Assembly: GCF_934725225.1 (NCBI RefSeq)
Contig: NZ_CAKVAM010000006.1
Coordinates: 156,846 to 220,845 of the forward strand
Direction of reading: 5' to 3'
Source of the DNA: an uncultured Treponema sp.
Lineage (GTDB): Bacteria > Spirochaetota > Spirochaetia > Treponematales > Treponemataceae
Length of the DNA stretch: 64,000 nt
Made by a program: the position numbers and the translations under genes. How positions within the stretch are numbered: position 1 is the stretch's first letter; each line of letters begins with the position of its first letter. The notes beneath the pieces are model-generated. The model saw only the letters and a list, made by a program, of their open reading frames with translations, searched no databases and was not told the DNA's origin. Positions 31,804-40,972 of this stretch are shown here, piece after piece.

Positions 31804-34515
31804 TTGGAGTCTTCATACAAACAGATTACTAATATTCATTTTTCTCTTCATTCAGTTATTACAAGACAGTCAGAAGAAACTGATTTTGACTTGAAAGCCC
31901 TATTTTATAGATGGATTTCTGCAAGAACAGAAGATGAAGATTACCGTGATATCGACTGGCTTTGTTCTCCTATATCAAAAACGGATTTACCTGATGATAT
32001 TATGTGGTCCGATATAATCGATTATGCCGAAGGTATTCCGTGTAAAAGAAGGTCACTCAGTCAGACAGAGAACGATGAAAGAAATATTCTCCGTATGGAC
32101 ACAGCTGAACTTCTATTTGAACGATTTCTCCACGAAGGTCTTTCTGCTGAACAGCAAGCCTGGGTAGAACAAATATGGAATCAGACTTTCAACTCCTTTG
32201 AATCGGTGGATTATGAGGCGTTTGATTACTCACTGGAAGGTTTCTCCGGAAAATATGATGGCAAAAAATTTATTCTTCATGAACAGCAGAAAAAGGGTGT
32301 CGCTTTTCTATGTACAAAGGGAAACGGTCTTCTTGCTTATGATGTAGGAGTCGGAAAGACTGCAACCGGGATAGCAGCCGTTATGTATCAGCTGCAACAC
32401 CAGAAATGTACTCGTCCTCTTATAATCGTTCCTAAGGCTGTATATTCAAAATGGGTGCATGATATTCAGGAACTTTTTCCTGATGTCACATTAAACAAGC
32501 TGGAAAATCTTAATAAAGACATAATTGATAACCTTCGAATGAATTCAGTTTTCTCAGAGGAAAATGACAGCCTACTTCTTCCTGCCAATTCTGTTTCAAT
32601 CTGTACAGCGGAGGCAATTGAAAAAATCTATTTTACAGAAGAAAGCAGCCCTCTTCTTGAATCAAGCTTTGAACATATCATCTCAAAGAGAAAACAAAAG
32701 GAATATTTTACTCCATCATCTGAACTTACAAATGAGCAGTATGTATACTTTGAAGACCTTGGAACCGATTTATTGCTTGTAGATGAAGCTCACCGATATA
32801 AAAACCTTATTAAAAAGGTCAGCGGTTCAAATTATTCGGAGTTTTCCAGACTTGGTATTGGAGAGCCGTCCAGTCGTGCTATAAAAATGTTTGCAATTAC
32901 AGAATATATTCACCGGCACAATAATGAGAAAAATGTATTTCTGCTGTCTGCGACGCCTTTTACAAATTCTCCGATGGAAATCTACACTACCCTTCTGTTT
33001 ACCGGCGGAAATGAAATCCGTGCCCTTGGTTACAATGATATCAATGACTTTCTCAATGAATTTGCAGAGATAAAGATTGAATGGACTGTTAACAACAAAA
33101 ACGAAGTTGTCCGCAAGACTGTAATGAAAAACTTTCGTTCCTTGGATGCTCTTCAGAAAATTATCCAAAACTACATAGATAAGGTGGATGCCGAAGATGC
33201 TCATATCAACAGGCCGGAAAAGGAAACTCACGTCATTAAAATTGAAATGACAAGCCTTCAAAAGAAAATCTATGATACACAAATAAAACGTCTTACCGAT
33301 AATCCCGACCTGGATGCCATCTTTTCTGCTATGAATACAATGCGGATGTGTCTTATTTCTCCAACTTTAGTAAATGATAAAAATATAAAAGTACCAAATC
33401 TTTCTCAGTTTGTAGCAGCTTCTCCCAAGATGCTTTTTGTATGTGACACTGTTGTCAGTATTTATAGAGAAAAACCTGATTGCGGTCAGATAATTTACCT
33501 TCCTCGGGGAGTTAAAGAGTTTACAGCTGTAAAACAGTATCTCACCAAAAATCAAATACCAGAAGAAGCTATCGGTACGATGAATTCTTCAACGACAGAA
33601 TCAAAAAAGGGAAAAATTACAAAGGCTTTTAATAATCCTGATGATCCGCTCAAAATTCTGATTGGTTCTGAGACTATAAGTGAAGGCATAGATCTCAACG
33701 GCAATTCCCTTGTTTTGTATAACTGTATGCTTGGATGGAATCCGACCGAACCTGTACAGGTAGAAGGTCGTCTCTGGCGCCAGGGAAACCGGCAGAAAAA
33801 AGTTCATATAGTTTATCCGCTTATGTACAACTCATTGGATTCCCTTATTTATCAGAAACACGATGAAAAAGCCAGCCGCATAGACGCAATCTGGGATTAT
33901 CGCGGTGACAAAATCAATGTAGAAGAAATTAATCCAGCTGAACTCAAGTTTGATCTTATCAAATCCCCAGAAATGAAAGCCGATATTGTTCTTGACCAAA
34001 AGGCGATTCCACTTAAACGTGAACTTAAAATAATCGAAGAAAGCAGAGCTCTTTTAGCTCTTGCTGATGAACGAATTGCAGCCATTATGAATGAAATTAA
34101 TGAACTTCAGAAACAAATAGATGAATTAAATAATGATATTGAACAAACAATAAAGAAAAATGAGGAAATGCCTGAAGTTTTTCAGCATCTTTCAGACTTA
34201 ATAATCAATAATGCAAGAGAGGAACAAAAGACTATTGAAAAGACGATTGTTGCAAAGAAAAAAGGGATTGCGGTAATCCGAACCAACTTAAAAAAGAAAA
34301 TGGAAGCCCAGTATTCAGATAAAGAAGATTGTTTATCAAAATTATCCCAAAGAGAAAGCGTGTTAAAGGATAAAATTGAAAATCTCTATAAAGAACGTGA
34401 AAGTTTAATTGAATGGTACAAGAAGCAGTATATTCAGCAGCAATGTCAGTTGCAAAGTATTCCTAGGCTTGTAAAAGAGCTCAGTAGAAGTATCATGGAA
34501 AATACTGTGGTTTAG
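31804..34515 (+). CDS. SNF2-type superfamily 2 helicase
   Basis: 903 residues from a TTG that has GAGGAG ~10 bases upstream; the TTG 18 nt earlier lies inside that site. All the core motifs are present: Walker A DVGVGKT (180-186), DEAH (327-330), LLSATPFTNS (~380-389) and motif VI VEGRLWRQGNR (~653). A long coiled coil follows (~740-890). The GNGLLAYDVGVGKT and VPKAVYSKW segments resemble the SNF2-like helicases of phages and integrative elements rather than chromatin-type SNF2. Likely a DNA translocase. Controlled by operator d. Confidence 0.88.
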   Translation: MESSYKQITNIHFSLHSVITRQSEETDFDLKALFYRWISARTEDEDYRDIDWLCSPISKTDLPDDIMWSDIIDYAEGIPCKRRSLSQTENDERNILRMDTAELLFERFLHEGLSAEQQAWVEQIWNQTFNSFESVDYEAFDYSLEGFSGKYDGKKFILHEQQKKGVAFLCTKGNGLLAYDVGVGKTATGIAAVMYQLQHQKCTRPLIIVPKAVYSKWVHDIQELFPDVTLNKLENLNKDIIDNLRMNSVFSEENDSLLLPANSVSICTAEAIEKIYFTEESSPLLESSFEHIISKRKQKEYFTPSSELTNEQYVYFEDLGTDLLLVDEAHRYKNLIKKVSGSNYSEFSRLGIGEPSSRAIKMFAITEYIHRHNNEKNVFLLSATPFTNSPMEIYTTLLFTGGNEIRALGYNDINDFLNEFAEIKIEWTVNNKNEVVRKTVMKNFRSLDALQKIIQNYIDKVDAEDAHINRPEKETHVIKIEMTSLQKKIYDTQIKRLTDNPDLDAIFSAMNTMRMCLISPTLVNDKNIKVPNLSQFVAASPKMLFVCDTVVSIYREKPDCGQIIYLPRGVKEFTAVKQYLTKNQIPEEAIGTMNSSTTESKKGKITKAFNNPDDPLKILIGSETISEGIDLNGNSLVLYNCMLGWNPTEPVQVEGRLWRQGNRQKKVHIVYPLMYNSLDSLIYQKHDEKASRIDAIWDYRGDKINVEEINPAELKFDLIKSPEMKADIVLDQKAIPLKRELKIIEESRALLALADERIAAIMNEINELQKQIDELNNDIEQTIKKNEEMPEVFQHLSDLIINNAREEQKTIEKTIVAKKKGIAVIRTNLKKKMEAQYSDKEDCLSKLSQRESVLKDKIENLYKERESLIEWYKKQYIQQQCQLQSIPRLVKELSRSIMENTVV

Positions 34516-34530
34516 ATGGTATAATAGGAA

Positions 34531-35208
34531 ATGTTATGTTTGAAAAGAAAAAGACGGAAAAAAAATCCACATCAAAAAAAAGTTACAAAGAAAGCAGCAG
34601 TGAACAATCGGCCATCTACTTCAGCTCGCAAGAAATCTTCTGATACTCCTTCTTCTAAGAGCATCGCCACTAAAAAGATAATTTTGGAAAATGAAGAATT
34701 TCTCTATATATAAAACGAATCTCATTACAAACAGGTAATCGAGCGAATAAAAACGGTCAAGAAAACGCTTTGGATTGGCACTGCCGATATTAAAGACTTA
34801 TATGTAAAAGACGGACGCGGAACAAAGACTTTGCTTGAAGTTCTATCCGACCTTGCAAAATGAGGAGTTGAAATTCGCCTGATTCACGCAAAAGAGCCAG
34901 GGTCTGCTTTCCGCCAGGATTTTTACAAATACCCTGCTCTAATTTAAGGCATGGAACGTGCCCTCTGCTCGCGTGTTCATTTCAAAATCATTATTTTCGA
35001 TTTGAAAACTGCCTACGTCGGTTCTGCAAATCTTAACGGAGCCGGGCTTGGTATGAAGGGCGAAAAGACACGAAACTTTGAAGCAGGCGTTTTGAGCAGC
35101 AACAAAGACTTTGTAAAAAACGCCGCCGAACAATTCGCCAGCGTCTGGATGGGAGCCTATTTCAAAGGATGCAGGCGGAAGGGAGGCCTTCTGTGGGAAT
35201 CCGATTAG
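34531..35208 (+). pseudogene. Phospholipase-D-like (PLDc) gene with three in-frame stops
   Basis: One continuous frame encodes a Lys-rich N-terminus, then HYKQVIERIKTVKKTLWIGTAD, EIRLIHAKEPG and the catalytic-type HFKIIIFD with AYVGSANLNGAG. It is broken by TAA (34711), TGA (34861) and TAA (34945). PLDc domains need two HxK motifs or a dimer; one HxK is visible. The protein would have been a nuclease- or lipase-like partner of the helicase, which it follows by 15 bp. The decay suggests this part of the island is no longer selected. Confidence 0.8.
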
Positions 35209-35214
35209 TTGAGA

Positions 35215-37368
35215 TTATTCCTTCCAGTTATAAATTTCTTTTATTAAAGAACAACAACATTCAATCCTATCAACATCTTTTGGAACTATTAATACTCCAT
35301 CTTTCAATTTTTTATTTAAAATCTCAAAGTGTTTTTGATACTCGACAGCATTTGATTTTCTAGTAATTCTCCATCCTGAACCCACAGGAAGAATTTCACA
35401 ATTATTTATTGTGAGAGGTTTGCAATCATCCAAATAACCTAAGTTTTTTAAGAATTTTGTTCCTAATGTTTCTTGAATTTCCGCCGGTAAGCGCTTGTAC
35501 ACAGTATAGAGATAGGGATCATACCACCATCCGCGGAGAGTTTCTCCGGTCAAACAAGCCATTTTAAAATTTTCTTCCCATTGCATTAAACCTTTTTTAG
35601 ATTTTCTCAGCATTTCAGGATACTTGATATAATAGTATATATAATCATCTTTACTGGAATTATTAACTGCATTGTTAATAATACTTTCAATTGTGCTCTT
35701 CCCAAGATCCATTGTTAATCTTGTAAATGTCTTATTTATACCATCTTTTGTGTCTTTGGAAGCATCATGTAAAATTGCAGCTAGAGATTGTTCAGAATTT
35801 ACATATTTCCATTTCGTATCTGAATAGTATTCTGCATAATCTCCATAAGATAGCATCGCTCTTCCAAATAGAATTGCATTTTGATTGCTATTCGGATTAT
35901 TAGAAAAATATGAGATAATAGTATCGTGTAATTCCTTTAAATTTTTGTCATTATAAGATAGGGCTGTTAGATGTCCCTTGAAAATAGCCAAATCCTCGAG
36001 TTCAAATAATGTCTCCTTCAATTGTTTATTATTAGAAATAAATGCAAACTTTTCTTTTTCTTCATTAATTTGATTGGTGTTAAATTTTTTTACTTTAGTT
36101 AAATTATTAACATCTGAGCAAATTAGTTTTACTTCAGTGAATAATTCATGCCAATTATTAAAGCGCAATTCATTTTCACTATTCCAAGCCAGATTTCGTA
36201 TGATTCTTAATTTGTATGTATCAATAGAATTATTTTGTATCATATTCAAGACGGCAAAGAACATAATGGAATTTTTTATGTCTGCCTTTTTTTCAGGATT
36301 TATACATAAATCAAATAAATCAATATCCTTTTGAAATAAACAAACTTTATTTGTTTCATAGTTATCAAGAGAAAAAATGGTTTTAAAAAAACTTTCTGTA
36401 TTCATATGAGTCTCGAAAAAGTTCAAGCAATTCATAAGTAATAATGCAGAAGATTTATTCCAAGCATTAATTTTGTAAAAATCATCTTGAGTTTGTTCAT
36501 TAGTGTCATTACTAAGAACGCGTTCATATAATTCAATTAATTCAAAAAAATTTAAGAAGGCATCATCAGATTTTTCCCCATATTTTTTCCAAAAGATTTT
36601 ATTTTGCCAGGCACCATCTATCTTTCTAGAAAACTCACTTCTTAAAGTAGAATCTATTTTATCGAGTTTATCTTCGAAATTTGCTTTATATATCTCAAAG
36701 TCTGTTAGAGGTCTTCCTCTTGCATTCATCTTGATATATAAAGAATCACTCTGTTTAAATGACTTACTATTCATATCAAGAAATTGAAATGTAATAAGCT
36801 TTTTATTTGCCAATAATTCATATAGATCCTCTTTGAAATCTAGGAATTTTTCCTGAATCTCATCAAGCATTACTAGCATTCCACTTACAGTAGGGTCATT
36901 TTTCCATATAGTTGAGAAATTCTTATTGGTTTCAATTTGCTCGCTGAGTTTTCTGTCTGTCTGAATTATTTCTTTTAAATTGGCTAAAAACAAACAGAAT
37001 CGAGAAGCAGATTCTCTTATTTTATAAGAAAACTTGCCAAGTAGCGAAACCACATTATTTCTCTCATCTTCGTTCCCAAAAGAATGTTTTTGAATGGAAT
37101 ACCAATGTAAAAGAAAAAGTGTAGTCAAGCGTTGTTGGCCATCTAAAGGGATAAAATCAAGACCTTCTGTTTTGCCATAAACAAAATCCAATGTCATAGA
37201 ATTATTGTTATTGAGATTATATTTTACTGATTCAATAAAATTATCTCGTATTTTATTTGTTTTCTCATCAATTCTTCCTTGAGCATAGTCTCGTTGAATT
37301 ACAGGAATTATAATATTCCATTTGTTGAGAATTTCAATAAATGTATAAGTATTAAAGGTTTCATTCAT
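35215..37368 (-). CDS. DUF262 (GmrS/ParB-like) protein, second gene of the pair
   Basis: 717 residues. The DUF262 nucleotide-hydrolysing motif is clear: VIQRDYAQGR (~23-32) and PLDGQQRLTTLF (~74-85), then MNARGRPLTDFE. The long helical C-terminus has no recognisable HNH nuclease. DUF262 proteins are the NTPase half of GmrSD-type, modification-dependent restriction enzymes. Starts 3 bp after the partner's stop, so the pair is an operon. Its stop lies 6 bp from the end of the PLD remnant. Confidence 0.87.
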   Translation of the reverse strand: MNETFNTYTFIEILNKWNIIIPVIQRDYAQGRIDEKTNKIRDNFIESVKYNLNNNNSMTLDFVYGKTEGLDFIPLDGQQRLTTLFLLHWYSIQKHSFGNEDERNNVVSLLGKFSYKIRESASRFCLFLANLKEIIQTDRKLSEQIETNKNFSTIWKNDPTVSGMLVMLDEIQEKFLDFKEDLYELLANKKLITFQFLDMNSKSFKQSDSLYIKMNARGRPLTDFEIYKANFEDKLDKIDSTLRSEFSRKIDGAWQNKIFWKKYGEKSDDAFLNFFELIELYERVLSNDTNEQTQDDFYKINAWNKSSALLLMNCLNFFETHMNTESFFKTIFSLDNYETNKVCLFQKDIDLFDLCINPEKKADIKNSIMFFAVLNMIQNNSIDTYKLRIIRNLAWNSENELRFNNWHELFTEVKLICSDVNNLTKVKKFNTNQINEEKEKFAFISNNKQLKETLFELEDLAIFKGHLTALSYNDKNLKELHDTIISYFSNNPNSNQNAILFGRAMLSYGDYAEYYSDTKWKYVNSEQSLAAILHDASKDTKDGINKTFTRLTMDLGKSTIESIINNAVNNSSKDDYIYYYIKYPEMLRKSKKGLMQWEENFKMACLTGETLRGWWYDPYLYTVYKRLPAEIQETLGTKFLKNLGYLDDCKPLTINNCEILPVGSGWRITRKSNAVEYQKHFEILNKKLKDGVLIVPKDVDRIECCCSLIKEIYNWKE

Positions 37369-37371
37369 AAC

Positions 37372-39210
37372 TTAATCTTCCTCGTTCTCAATATTTGAGC
37401 CATCATTGTATTTTGGTGGAAATCCAGCTTCTGTTAGTGTATCTATAATAGACTTCCTGTAGGTTTTTCTATCTTCTGTTGTCCAAAAGGAAAAGTTCTC
37501 TGCATCCGGATTATAATATTTACAAAAGACATTTCTTGTACATATCGGGATATAAGAGCCTGACTTATCTAATTCCATCATCTTTAATCTTTTTGCAGCA
37601 AAAGTTGAAGAATTAAATGCTGAATTATCTTTTTTTCCTAATAATGCAAGATTACTTATTAAATGCATAGAATCATCATCTTTAGAATCATTTAATAATG
37701 ATTCAACATCATGTGCTATCTCTCGAAATATTTTTTCTAATCCTTTCCCATCTGTTTTAAACTTTGGTAACTCAAGTTGAATGCGACAAAGATTTTCCAC
37801 ACGCCTCTGCTCTTTATCAGGTTCATTTGGAAATTCTACTTTTGATAATGCTCTGAACTGGTAATCTAACCAATTAAACCAATCTTTTCTTTTTTGCAAT
37901 TCTTGAGAATTTTGGGCATGAATATGTTCTATACTCCAAACAGTTCCTTTATGCTTTGAGAAAGGATATCTTTGATTTGCTCCAGATTTACCTACCGTCA
38001 TTACATTGAAAAGATTAAGTATTCTATAGAGACTGCGATTTCCTGATTCACCATTATAATGTATTTCGTCAATATTGATTGATTTAATTGTGTCTGCAAT
38101 TTTTTCTGTTAAAAAATCCCTAAAGCCTTTTCTATCTTTGCATTTTGAGCTTTTATAATAATCAAGGATTTCCTTTAATGACAAAATATTTTCATTGATA
38201 ATGTATCCGATAAGGTGATAAAGATTTTTATCTATATACCATTCTTGCAGAGTTTCAAAATTAATTACAATTTCTTTCCATATTTCCAAAAAATCTTTTG
38301 TTTTAGAAATGGTGTTAAAATAATCAAATGGTTTTTTGTTTTCTGGAGTAGATAACTCAAAAAGCAAGTCTATTCTTGTAGCTTTATCTATATTGGATAA
38401 AAAACTCCAGAATTCTGTATCATGAAGTTTATGTTCAATTTGATCCCATTCTGCAGCCATTGAAATTTGCTTTAATAGCAATGTTTTTTTATTTGCTTTT
38501 TCCACTTCAAGTTTTAGTTCTTCATCTTCAATAGGAGATAACTTCAATGTTTTTTTTATAGAATCCTCGGAAAGTAGCAGGGCTTTTATTAATTCTGAAT
38601 CTGTTAATTTTATCTTACCGGCATTCAATCTGTGAAAAATATTAATCGGAGTACCGTCTGAGTCGTCTACCTTGTACCAAATAAATCTTAACTGTTGAAG
38701 AATAGTATTAAGAATGCTGCTTGCAAAACTATTACGTAAAAGGACATTTGGTTCTTTGTTTTCAAACCATTCTGTTATTCTTTGATAAGCCTTATAAATA
38801 TGAGAGAAATCAATATCATCTTGAACTTTTTCCTTTACAGGATTTTTTAAAAAAGATTCACTAGATGCTCTTCCTGCACTATCATAAATTATGGAATAAA
38901 ATGTTGAATCATTTTTATATACGGTTTTATTTATATACAATAGAATTAAATATAAAGTTGTCAGTCTTTGCTGCCCATCTATAACTTCATATTCTGTGCC
39001 TTTTTTTAGGAGAACCAGTGGTTGAATACAATAGTAATCTGTTCCATCTGTTTTATCTTTGAATTCTATAATATCATCCAGAAGTTTTTCAACTTCAATG
39101 GGAGTCCATCTGTAACCTCTTTGGTAATCAGGAATTATGAACGTAAATCCTGCGAGTTCCTTGATTGCAACTGTTTGTAATTTTTTGTTTGGATCAAAAT
39201 TTTCTTCCAT
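37372..39210 (-). CDS. DUF262-DUF1524 protein (GmrSD-like restriction factor)
   Basis: 612 residues from MEENFDPNKK, with AGGGG upstream. N-terminal DUF262 shows IPDYQRGYRWT (~26-36) and EVIDGQQRLTTLYL (~98-110); the C-terminal DUF1524 HNH-like nuclease shows WSIEHIHAQN (~425) followed by LIGNLALL-type SNLALLGKKDNSAFN. This joins the two halves (GmrS and GmrD) of type IV enzymes that cut glucosylated or otherwise modified phage DNA. Together with the DUF262-only partner it should be an anti-phage module. Driven from the promoter in the right-hand copy of the repeat. Confidence 0.9.
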   Translation of the reverse strand: MEENFDPNKKLQTVAIKELAGFTFIIPDYQRGYRWTPIEVEKLLDDIIEFKDKTDGTDYYCIQPLVLLKKGTEYEVIDGQQRLTTLYLILLYINKTVYKNDSTFYSIIYDSAGRASSESFLKNPVKEKVQDDIDFSHIYKAYQRITEWFENKEPNVLLRNSFASSILNTILQQLRFIWYKVDDSDGTPINIFHRLNAGKIKLTDSELIKALLLSEDSIKKTLKLSPIEDEELKLEVEKANKKTLLLKQISMAAEWDQIEHKLHDTEFWSFLSNIDKATRIDLLFELSTPENKKPFDYFNTISKTKDFLEIWKEIVINFETLQEWYIDKNLYHLIGYIINENILSLKEILDYYKSSKCKDRKGFRDFLTEKIADTIKSINIDEIHYNGESGNRSLYRILNLFNVMTVGKSGANQRYPFSKHKGTVWSIEHIHAQNSQELQKRKDWFNWLDYQFRALSKVEFPNEPDKEQRRVENLCRIQLELPKFKTDGKGLEKIFREIAHDVESLLNDSKDDDSMHLISNLALLGKKDNSAFNSSTFAAKRLKMMELDKSGSYIPICTRNVFCKYYNPDAENFSFWTTEDRKTYRKSIIDTLTEAGFPPKYNDGSNIENEED

Positions 39211-39300
39211 ACTTATTATAATCCCCTTAAAAAACTTGTGGCGATTCACGGATGACGAGAATCACAGTTTGTGAAAGCAACGCTTGAGCAAACTGTACTG

Positions 39301-39328
39301 ATAAAAATTACACGTATGTAATTTTTAT
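39301..39328. repeat. AT-rich inverted repeat in the DUF262 leader region
   Basis: 12-bp arms (39301-39312 and 39317-39328) around a CGTA loop. It falls inside the ~150-nt untranslated leader predicted for the DUF262 operon and could form a leader hairpin. An 8-bp ACAGTTTG...CAAACTGT repeat (39267-39299) lies just beside it. Confidence 0.45.
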
Positions 39329-39353
39329 AATATCTACATTTCTTTCAACAGTT

Positions 39354-39440
39354 CTTCTATTACACCTATATTTATACTCAACTAAACTATCATTTTATGA
39401 TAGCCCTGCGCTTTTTGCACAGATTTCTATAAATTTCCAA
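39354..39440. repeat. Direct repeat, right copy: duplicated promoter/operator segment
   Basis: Nearly identical to 29781-29868. Its minus-strand -10 TATAAA (39376-39371) would start a transcript at ~39364 that reads the DUF262 pair after a ~150-nt leader. Confidence 0.85.
39387..39403. promoter_or_regulatory. Island operator copy e, upstream of the DUF262 operon
   Basis: CTATCA-TTTTA-TGATAG; on the minus strand exactly 10 nt separate it from TATAAA (39376-39371). Confidence 0.8.
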
Positions 39441-39575
39441 AGGCAAGACAAAAAGAAATTTCTTCATGCAAAGATTATATTACAGCAACGGAAAATTGAA
39501 CACAGAAATTTCATCATTATTCTCAGATTGCAAAGAAGCGGAATAAAGTTTAAGATTGCAAATAGCATTTCCACT

Positions 39576-39740
39576 GTCATCCCCGCACTTGATACGAAAA
39601 TCTTAATAACAGATTGCAGGATCAAGTCCGACAATGACATATTGATTTGTCATTCCCGTGCGCCGACACAGGGATCCATTACAGGAGATCATCAAACGAG
39701 TTTCTTCCAGAAACATCGCAGGGTCAAGCCGGATAATGAC
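39576..39740. repeat. Two adjacent REP-like units
   Basis: Unit 1 runs from GTCATCCCCG to ACAATGAC (39576-39638) and unit 2 from GTCATTCCCG to ATAATGAC (39649-39740). Both share the GTCAT...ATGAC frame and a central GGTCAAG(C/T)C with the element at 20265-20339. They end 40 bp before the DJ-1 gene and, with the duplicated promoter, fill the 570-bp gap 39211-39780; no gene is seen there. Confidence 0.6.
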
Positions 39741-39780
39741 AAAGAAGCTGGATAATTGCAAAAACTTTTTAGGAGAGAGC

Positions 39781-40368
39781 ATGAAAATAAACATTCTTCT
39801 TTTTGACAAATTTGAAACGCTCGACGCATTCGGACCTGCTGAAATTTTCGGAAAAGCTCAGGAATTTGAACTTGACTATTTTTCAGTTGATGGTGGAATT
39901 GTAACAAGTTCGCAAAATGTTTCTGTTGTAACAAAACCAATCACAGAAGAAAAAGAAGATTGCGTTTGGCTGATTCCCGGTGGCGAAGGAACGCGAAGCC
40001 TTGTTCACGACGAGGACTTTCTTTTTAAATTAAAACAACTTGCCCAAAAATCAAAGTTCTGCCTTTCAGTATGTACCGGCTCTGCCCTTCTTGCAAAATG
40101 CGGTGTACTTGACGGAATCCGGGCAACTTCAAACAAAAGGGCATTCGAATGGGTAAAAACAACTTCGCAAAAAACGCTTTGGATTGAAAAGGCTCGCTGG
40201 GTCGTATGCGGAAAATTCTACACGTCATCTGGAATCAGCGCAGGAATGGACATGGCGTTGGGCTTTGTTTCCGACACCCTTGGAAAAAACAGGGCGACGG
40301 AAATTGCCAGGCGGATTGAATACGTATGGAACGACAACCCGGAAAAAGACGACTTTTCAGCAATTTAA
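39781..40368 (+). CDS. DJ-1/PfpI family protein
   Basis: 195 residues from the ATG at 39781, which has AGGAGAGAG directly upstream. The class-I glutamine amidotransferase-like fold shows the nucleophile elbow LSVCTGSALLA (Cys) and the opening INILLFDKFETLDAFGPAEIF, typical of the isonitrile hydratase/ThiJ subgroup. Exact reaction unknown. Probably in an operon with the GNAT gene 15 bp downstream. Confidence 0.88.
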   Translation: MKINILLFDKFETLDAFGPAEIFGKAQEFELDYFSVDGGIVTSSQNVSVVTKPITEEKEDCVWLIPGGEGTRSLVHDEDFLFKLKQLAQKSKFCLSVCTGSALLAKCGVLDGIRATSNKRAFEWVKTTSQKTLWIEKARWVVCGKFYTSSGISAGMDMALGFVSDTLGKNRATEIARRIEYVWNDNPEKDDFSAI

Positions 40369-40383
40369 TAAGGAAGCAAAAAC

Positions 40384-40848
40384 ATGGTTCAAATCAGAAA
40401 AGCAACCGCCTCGGACATTGACGCACTGATGAAATCCCGATGCCGGACAATGGGCGATGTATGCGGATTTTGTGATGACTATGAATTTTCCGCCGAATTT
40501 ATGGAAGCCACAAAAGAATATTTTCTGCACGGAGACGGAACTACCGTAATCGCAACTGACGATTCCGCTGGAACACCGCAAATCGTGGGAAACGCAACGC
40601 TCTGCTACACAAACTTGATGCCGACATTTTCTCACCCAGGCGGAAAACGCGCGCACCTGATGAACGTCCACGTTGAAAAAGAATTCCGCCGCAAAGGAAT
40701 TGCCCGCAAAATGATTGAGCTTCTTATTGACGAGGCAAAAGAACTCGGCGTTACCGAAATCAGCCTGGACGCAACCGACGACGGCAGAAAACTCTACAAG
40801 ACAATGGGCTGGCACACAAACAATGAAGCGATGGCGAAGGATTTATAA
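40384..40848 (+). CDS. GNAT family acetyltransferase
   Basis: 154 residues. Motif A, the acetyl-CoA-binding VHVEKEFRRKGIARKMIELL, is clear, with the N-terminal RKATASDIDALM and C-terminal YKTMGWH typical of the family. The substrate cannot be told from the sequence. Cotranscribed with the DJ-1-like gene. Confidence 0.9.
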   Translation: MVQIRKATASDIDALMKSRCRTMGDVCGFCDDYEFSAEFMEATKEYFLHGDGTTVIATDDSAGTPQIVGNATLCYTNLMPTFSHPGGKRAHLMNVHVEKEFRRKGIARKMIELLIDEAKELGVTEISLDATDDGRKLYKTMGWHTNNEAMAKDL

Positions 40849-40939
40849 AGCGGAAATAAATTAAAAAAGTGAAAAATTTCTTGAAATCACCGCAAGGTTC
40901 AGCATTTTTCCTCTTTACAAAAATCACAAGTTGATTTAG

Positions 40940-40953
40940 ACTAACGAGCGTTA
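40940..40953. promoter_or_regulatory. Candidate TetR operator
   Basis: CTAACG-AG-CGTTAG, 6-bp perfect arms, ~20 bp upstream of the TetR start codon. TetR proteins usually bind such palindromes at their own promoter. Confidence 0.55.
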
Positions 40954-40972
40954 GTAGTTAAGCGAGGTTTAT

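Noticed and set aside
34951..35208. 85-codon open frame taken alone
   Set aside because: It is the C-terminal piece of the broken PLD-like gene, in frame with the upstream pieces, not a separate gene.
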